Assembly: GCA_014379815.1 (NCBI GenBank)
Contig: JACMLA010000206.1
Coordinates: forward strand, 1-9,016
Reading direction: 5' to 3'
DNA: 9,016 nucleotides
Source: Bryobacteraceae bacterium
Lineage (GTDB): Bacteria > Acidobacteriota > Terriglobia > Bryobacterales > Bryobacteraceae
Under the pieces are notes generated by a model, which was not told the origin of the DNA, did not search any database, and saw nothing but the letters and a program-made list of their open reading frames with translations. A program made the position numbers and the translations under genes. This document shows positions 6,322 through 9,016 of the stretch, piece after piece (the stretch's first letter is position 1; every line of letters begins with the position of its first letter).

Positions 6322-7395
6322 ATGCGTTCCTGGAACCGCGCAAAACTGTTGCTAAGCTATTTGCGCCGAACCACTAGACCGGGCGGCTTTCCCGTCGAGT
6401 ACATCGTAGAAACCACCGCAAAGTGCAACTTGTATTGCCCGATGTGCCCTCGCGAAACCCACAAGCAGCCTAAAGAGGACATGCAGGACGAGATCTTTTC
6501 CCGCCTTGTCCACTCCGCACAGCATTCGGCTGAGCACATGATGTTGATCGGTCTCGGCGAACCCTTTCTGGACCCGAAGATCTTCGATCGTATCGAGTAT
6601 TGCAAGACACACAACGTGTCCACGCTGCTCTCCACCAACGGCACTCTTCTCGATGAAGCGAATGCATCCCGGCTCCTCGATTCTTCCCTCGAGCACATCA
6701 CGCTGAGTTTCGACGGCTCGACGAAAGAATCGTTCGAGTACTACCGCAAGGGTGCGAATTTCGAACGCGTCCGCGACAATTTCGTCCGCTTCGCACGGAT
6801 GAAGCACGATAGGAAGTCGCGCTTACAAATCGTCGTCCAGATGGTACGCATGGAGCGGAACCATGATGAAGCAGATGAGTTCATTCGCTTCTGGTCGGCT
6901 ATCCCAGGCGTGGACCAGGTTCGCATTAAGGCTGATGAAACGAATCTGATGCAGCCCGAAGCTGGCCATGCGCCGGAAGACTGGAAACATCCCTGCCACT
7001 ATCTATGGCGCGGTCCGATGTACGTCAAGCACAGCGGAGACGTCTATCCCTGCTGTCAGAGCTACATGCTCGACATGAAGCCTGTCGGCAACATCGGGTC
7101 ACAAAGCCTGCAGGAGATCTGGAACGGGAACACGATGGTCGAAATGCGGAAAGCGCACATCGGTGGGCGCGCCGGCGAGATCGATGCATGCTCCCGTTGC
7201 TTCGCGGCAATCCCGCATCCTGCGCTTGTCGCAGGGAGCCTTCTGCTTCACGGCAGAACTGTTCGCAAGCTGCTACCGGTAGTGGAACGACTGATCTACC
7301 TCTCGAAGCTGCCCTCGCGTCTTCTGAATCCGGTAAAGCCGAAACAGGCGGACAAATCAGAGGAACTGATCCAGATCGAGACGGTGCGGCGCTAG
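6322..7395 (+). CDS. radical SAM/SPASM domain protein, target unknown
   Basis: A 357-residue cytosolic radical SAM enzyme. The [4Fe-4S]-SAM site is CNLYCPMC (C35, C39, C42), preceded by FPVEYIVETTAK. MLIGLGEPFLDP (74-85), LLSTNGTLL (102-110) and ITLSFDGSTKESFEYYR (126-142) follow the usual radical SAM barrel order. The C-terminal SPASM-type auxiliary cluster region holds C225, C244/C245 (GDVYPCC), the GNIGSQSLQEIWNG motif (256-269) and C290/C293 (CSRC). A basic tail of about 60 residues follows the last cysteine. SPASM proteins include peptide-modifying maturases (PqqE, MftC, sactionine enzymes) and sulfatase-activating enzymes; no precursor peptide or sulfatase is visible here, so no substrate can be named. 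ATG 6322 is the only usable start; an ATG at 6308 is out of frame. It is divergent from the photolyase operon. The next gene is 192 bases away and has its own promoter. Confidence 0.9.
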   Translation: MRSWNRAKLLLSYLRRTTRPGGFPVEYIVETTAKCNLYCPMCPRETHKQPKEDMQDEIFSRLVHSAQHSAEHMMLIGLGEPFLDPKIFDRIEYCKTHNVSTLLSTNGTLLDEANASRLLDSSLEHITLSFDGSTKESFEYYRKGANFERVRDNFVRFARMKHDRKSRLQIVVQMVRMERNHDEADEFIRFWSAIPGVDQVRIKADETNLMQPEAGHAPEDWKHPCHYLWRGPMYVKHSGDVYPCCQSYMLDMKPVGNIGSQSLQEIWNGNTMVEMRKAHIGGRAGEIDACSRCFAAIPHPALVAGSLLLHGRTVRKLLPVVERLIYLSKLPSRLLNPVKPKQADKSEELIQIETVRR

Positions 7396-7463
7396 ATAGA
7401 TTTACCTGGCGCGTCACGGGCCGGATGCATTGTAAGCCGCTTTCAAGGATTTCTCTTCGGCGA

Positions 7464-7509
7464 ACCTTAGGTAGCATGCTACTAACTCAGGTTAGAGGGT
7501 CAATTGACC
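7464..7509. promoter_or_regulatory. cluster of four inverted repeats, candidate operators
   Basis: Four dyads are packed into 46 bases: ACCTTAGGT (7464-7472), the perfect 12-mer palindrome GTAGCATGCTAC (7471-7482), CTAAC-TCAG-GTTAG (7482-7495) and the perfect 12-mer palindrome GGTCAATTGACC (7498-7509). The last one covers the -35 hexamer of the receptor promoter, as expected for a repressor or activator site. None is followed by a T-run, so they do not look like intrinsic terminators. Assignment as operators is inference. Confidence 0.5.
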
Positions 7510-7533
7510 GGGATGCGGGGAAGGTGATACTAT
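7504..7533 (+). promoter_or_regulatory. sigma-70-type promoter of the TonB-dependent receptor gene
   Basis: TTGACC (7504-7509, five of six to the -35 consensus) is followed after 18 bases by TACTAT (7528-7533), which is preceded by TG at 7525-7526, giving an extended -10. Transcription would begin near 7540, leaving a leader of about 48 bases that ends in the GGGAG ribosome site at 7576-7580. The -35 lies within the palindrome 7498-7509. Confidence 0.5.
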
Positions 7534-7575
7534 CCCCTCCGTTCGCGGCTCACTAAGTAACGGGTGCGCGACAGA

Positions 7576-7580
7576 CGGGA
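7576..7580 (+). promoter_or_regulatory. ribosome binding site for the receptor gene
   Basis: GGGAG at 7576-7580 is 7 bases before ATG 7588 and supports that start, which also yields a proper signal peptide. Confidence 0.7.
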
Positions 7581-7587
7581 GATACCG

Positions 7588-9016
7588 ATGTCCTTGTCAT
7601 GCTGGTGCAAAGTCACCTTGGCAGGTCTGGTAGCGGCTGGGTGTCTGCACGCCCAGCGCGACACGGGTTCGATCCAGGGCACGGTCACCGACGGTAGCGG
7701 CGGCGTCGTGCCTCGCGCAAAGGTAACAATCGTCAGCGAAGGAACGGGCCTCACCACCTCCATGGAAACCCGCGACGACGGAACCTTCATCTTCACTCCG
7801 ATCCGTATCGGCACCTACACGATTGAAGCTGTGTTCCAGGGTTTTCAGAAGTACCGACGCCAGAACATTACGGTCAATATCCAGCAACAGCTATCGCTGG
7901 ATCTCGTGTTGACGCCGGGTGAGTTGACGCAGACCGTCGAGGTCACGACCGACGTCCCGATCCTGCAGACGCAAAGCGGCTCCACCGGAGAGGTGATCGA
8001 ACAGAAGTCCATCGTCAACCTGCCGCTGAACAGCCGTAACTACACCTTCCTCGCGCGTCTCACCACCGGCGTCACGCACGGCCAGCCCGAAGGGCGCGGA
8101 TTGAACGCGAGCGGCTGGTTCGCTGCTAACGGCACGCGTCCCGCGCAGAACAATTACTTGCTGGACGGTATCGACAACAACTCCAATAACGTTGACTTTC
8201 TAAGCGGTGCGGCATTTGTACTGCGCCCGCCGATCGATGCCATTCAGGAGTTCAAGCTGCAGACCAGCGCGTTCAGCGCCGAGTTCGGTCGTGCCGGCGG
8301 CGCCGTTTTGAATGCGACGCTCCGCGGCGGCTCCAACCAGTATCACGGCACACTCTGGGAGTTTCTCCGGAACGAGAAACTCGATGCGGCGGATTTCTTT
8401 GCCAATGCCAACCCGCGGCCGGGGCAGGATCCTCGTGGCCCCTACAAGCAGAATATATTCGGCGCGGCCGGAGGTGGGTACATCGTCAGGAACAAAACCT
8501 TCTGGTTTGCCGATTATGAGGGAACGCGCATCCGTCAGGCCTTCCCGGCATTAGCGACGGTGCCAACCGCTCTTCAGCGCTCCAGCGGCTTCACCAATTT
8601 CAGCGACCTAATAGGCCTGCAGAGCGGGACTCGCACCGACGCGCTCAACCGCGTCTTCCCGCTGGGTACGATTTTCGATCCCTCGACCACGCGCCAGGTA
8701 GGTCCGGGAGCGCGCGACTGGATCCGCGAGCCTTTCCCCGGCAATGTCATTCCGGCGAGCCGGCTGAACCCCAACGCAGTGAAGCTGATGCAGCTCTATC
8801 CAGCCCCCACCGGCCCCGGCTTGAATGCGAATTATCAGACCAATCGGGGCTCGTCAACGGACGTCAACGCCTTCGACATCCGGGTCGATCACAACTTCAG
8901 CGCGAAGGATCAACTGTTCGTCCGCTACAGCCACTCAAACCGTGAAGCCTTTCGGCCCGGTCCGTTTGAAGGCATTGCTGACGGCGGCGGGTTCAACGAC
9001 GGTAATGAAAGTACCC
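7588..9016 (+). CDS. Oar-like TonB-dependent receptor with N-terminal carboxypeptidase-regulatory domain (3' truncated by window)
   Basis: Outer-membrane receptor or transporter of the large family expanded in Acidobacteriota. The frame is open from ATG 7588 to the window edge (476 complete codons); full-length relatives are about 1000-1200 residues, so more than half of the barrel is outside. Residues 1-22 are a signal peptide (VTLAGLVAAGCLHA, cleavage likely before Q23). Residues 27-110 form a CarboxypepD_reg-like beta-sandwich (GSIQGTVTDGSGGVVPRAKV, then DDGTFIFTPIRIGTYTIEA). A TonB-box-like TQTVEVT lies at 114-120. The plug follows, with LPLNSRNYTFLARLTTGV, NNYLLDGIDNN, IDAIQEFKLQTSAFSAEFGR and GGAVLNATLRGGSNQYHGTLWEFLRN, all typical of this family. 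The barrel then begins (KTFWFADYEGTR; later FDIRVDHNFSAKDQLFVRYS). The substrate is unknown; oligosaccharide or peptide uptake is a common guess. It has its own promoter with palindromic sites and is probably transcribed separately from the radical SAM gene. Confidence 0.93.
   Translation, partial: MSLSCWCKVTLAGLVAAGCLHAQRDTGSIQGTVTDGSGGVVPRAKVTIVSEGTGLTTSMETRDDGTFIFTPIRIGTYTIEAVFQGFQKYRRQNITVNIQQQLSLDLVLTPGELTQTVEVTTDVPILQTQSGSTGEVIEQKSIVNLPLNSRNYTFLARLTTGVTHGQPEGRGLNASGWFAANGTRPAQNNYLLDGIDNNSNNVDFLSGAAFVLRPPIDAIQEFKLQTSAFSAEFGRAGGAVLNATLRGGSNQYHGTLWEFLRNEKLDAADFFANANPRPGQDPRGPYKQNIFGAAGGGYIVRNKTFWFADYEGTRIRQAFPALATVPTALQRSSGFTNFSDLIGLQSGTRTDALNRVFPLGTIFDPSTTRQVGPGARDWIREPFPGNVIPASRLNPNAVKLMQLYPAPTGPGLNANYQTNRGSSTDVNAFDIRVDHNFSAKDQLFVRYSHSNREAFRPGPFEGIADGGGFNDGNEST

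Noticed and set aside
7396..7463. Intrinsic terminator after the radical SAM gene
   Set aside because: I looked for a GC stem followed by a T-run and found only short imperfect pairings; nothing else is visible in these bases.
7005..7556. 183-codon plus-strand and 150-codon minus-strand frames over the end of the radical SAM gene and the following gap
   Set aside because: Both are arginine/serine-rich shadows of the SPASM region, and the plus-strand frame would run through the receptor promoter. Neither has a ribosome site or a RiPP-precursor-like composition.
7642..7647. Lipoprotein signal (Cys19) in the receptor N-terminus
   Set aside because: The residues before the cysteine (VAAG) lack the leucine-type lipobox at -3, and a normal signal peptidase I site (LHA|Q) follows; TonB receptors are not lipoproteins.

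Overview
The window looks like an ordinary chromosomal stretch of a GC-rich, Gram-negative, aerobic soil-type bacterium. The best guess is an Acidobacteriota member of the Bryobacter/Solibacter kind. This rests on the truncated gene at the right end, an Oar-like TonB-dependent receptor with an N-terminal carboxypeptidase-like (CarboxypepD_reg) domain, a type greatly expanded in that phylum. A DUF6807 ('PmoA-like') secreted protein and a YfgM-like TPR protein fit the same picture. This is inference; there is no rRNA or other phylogenetic marker. I see no insertion sequence, CRISPR array, tRNA or rRNA. Four of the nine complete main genes appear to start with GTG.

Layout, left to right. (1) Bases 26-181, plus strand: a small 51-residue protein of unknown function. 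Its 3' end overlaps the 3' end of the convergent dgt gene, and the overlap carries a 15-bp direct repeat. (2) Bases 157-2044, minus strand: a two-gene unit in which a membrane-anchored TPR protein precedes a dGTPase-like HD phosphohydrolase. (3) Bases 2045-2103: a short divergent intergenic region with a candidate extended -10 promoter. (4) Bases 2104-3993, plus strand: a tightly overlapping three-gene operon of a zinc nucleoside deaminase, a VOC/glyoxalase-fold protein and a secreted DUF6807 protein. (5) Bases 3984-6271, minus strand: a class II CPD photolyase translationally coupled (ATGA overlap) to a TIGR01777-family SDR epimerase. (6) Bases 6322-7395, plus strand: a radical SAM/SPASM protein divergent from the photolyase across only 50 bp. 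(7) Bases 7396-7587: the only sizeable non-coding stretch, with four inverted repeats packed into 46 bp. The last of them overlaps the -35 element of a good sigma-70-type promoter for (8) the TonB-dependent receptor from base 7588 to the window end (truncated).

Functional themes are nucleotide housekeeping (dNTP hydrolysis, base or nucleoside deamination), UV repair, envelope functions (TPR membrane protein, secreted DUF6807, TonB receptor) and one radical SAM enzyme of unknown target. I found no clear evidence of a new multi-gene system. The items most worth a second look are the compact dyad array at the receptor promoter, the orphan SPASM enzyme next to the photolyase operon, and the deaminase-VOC-DUF6807 operon.
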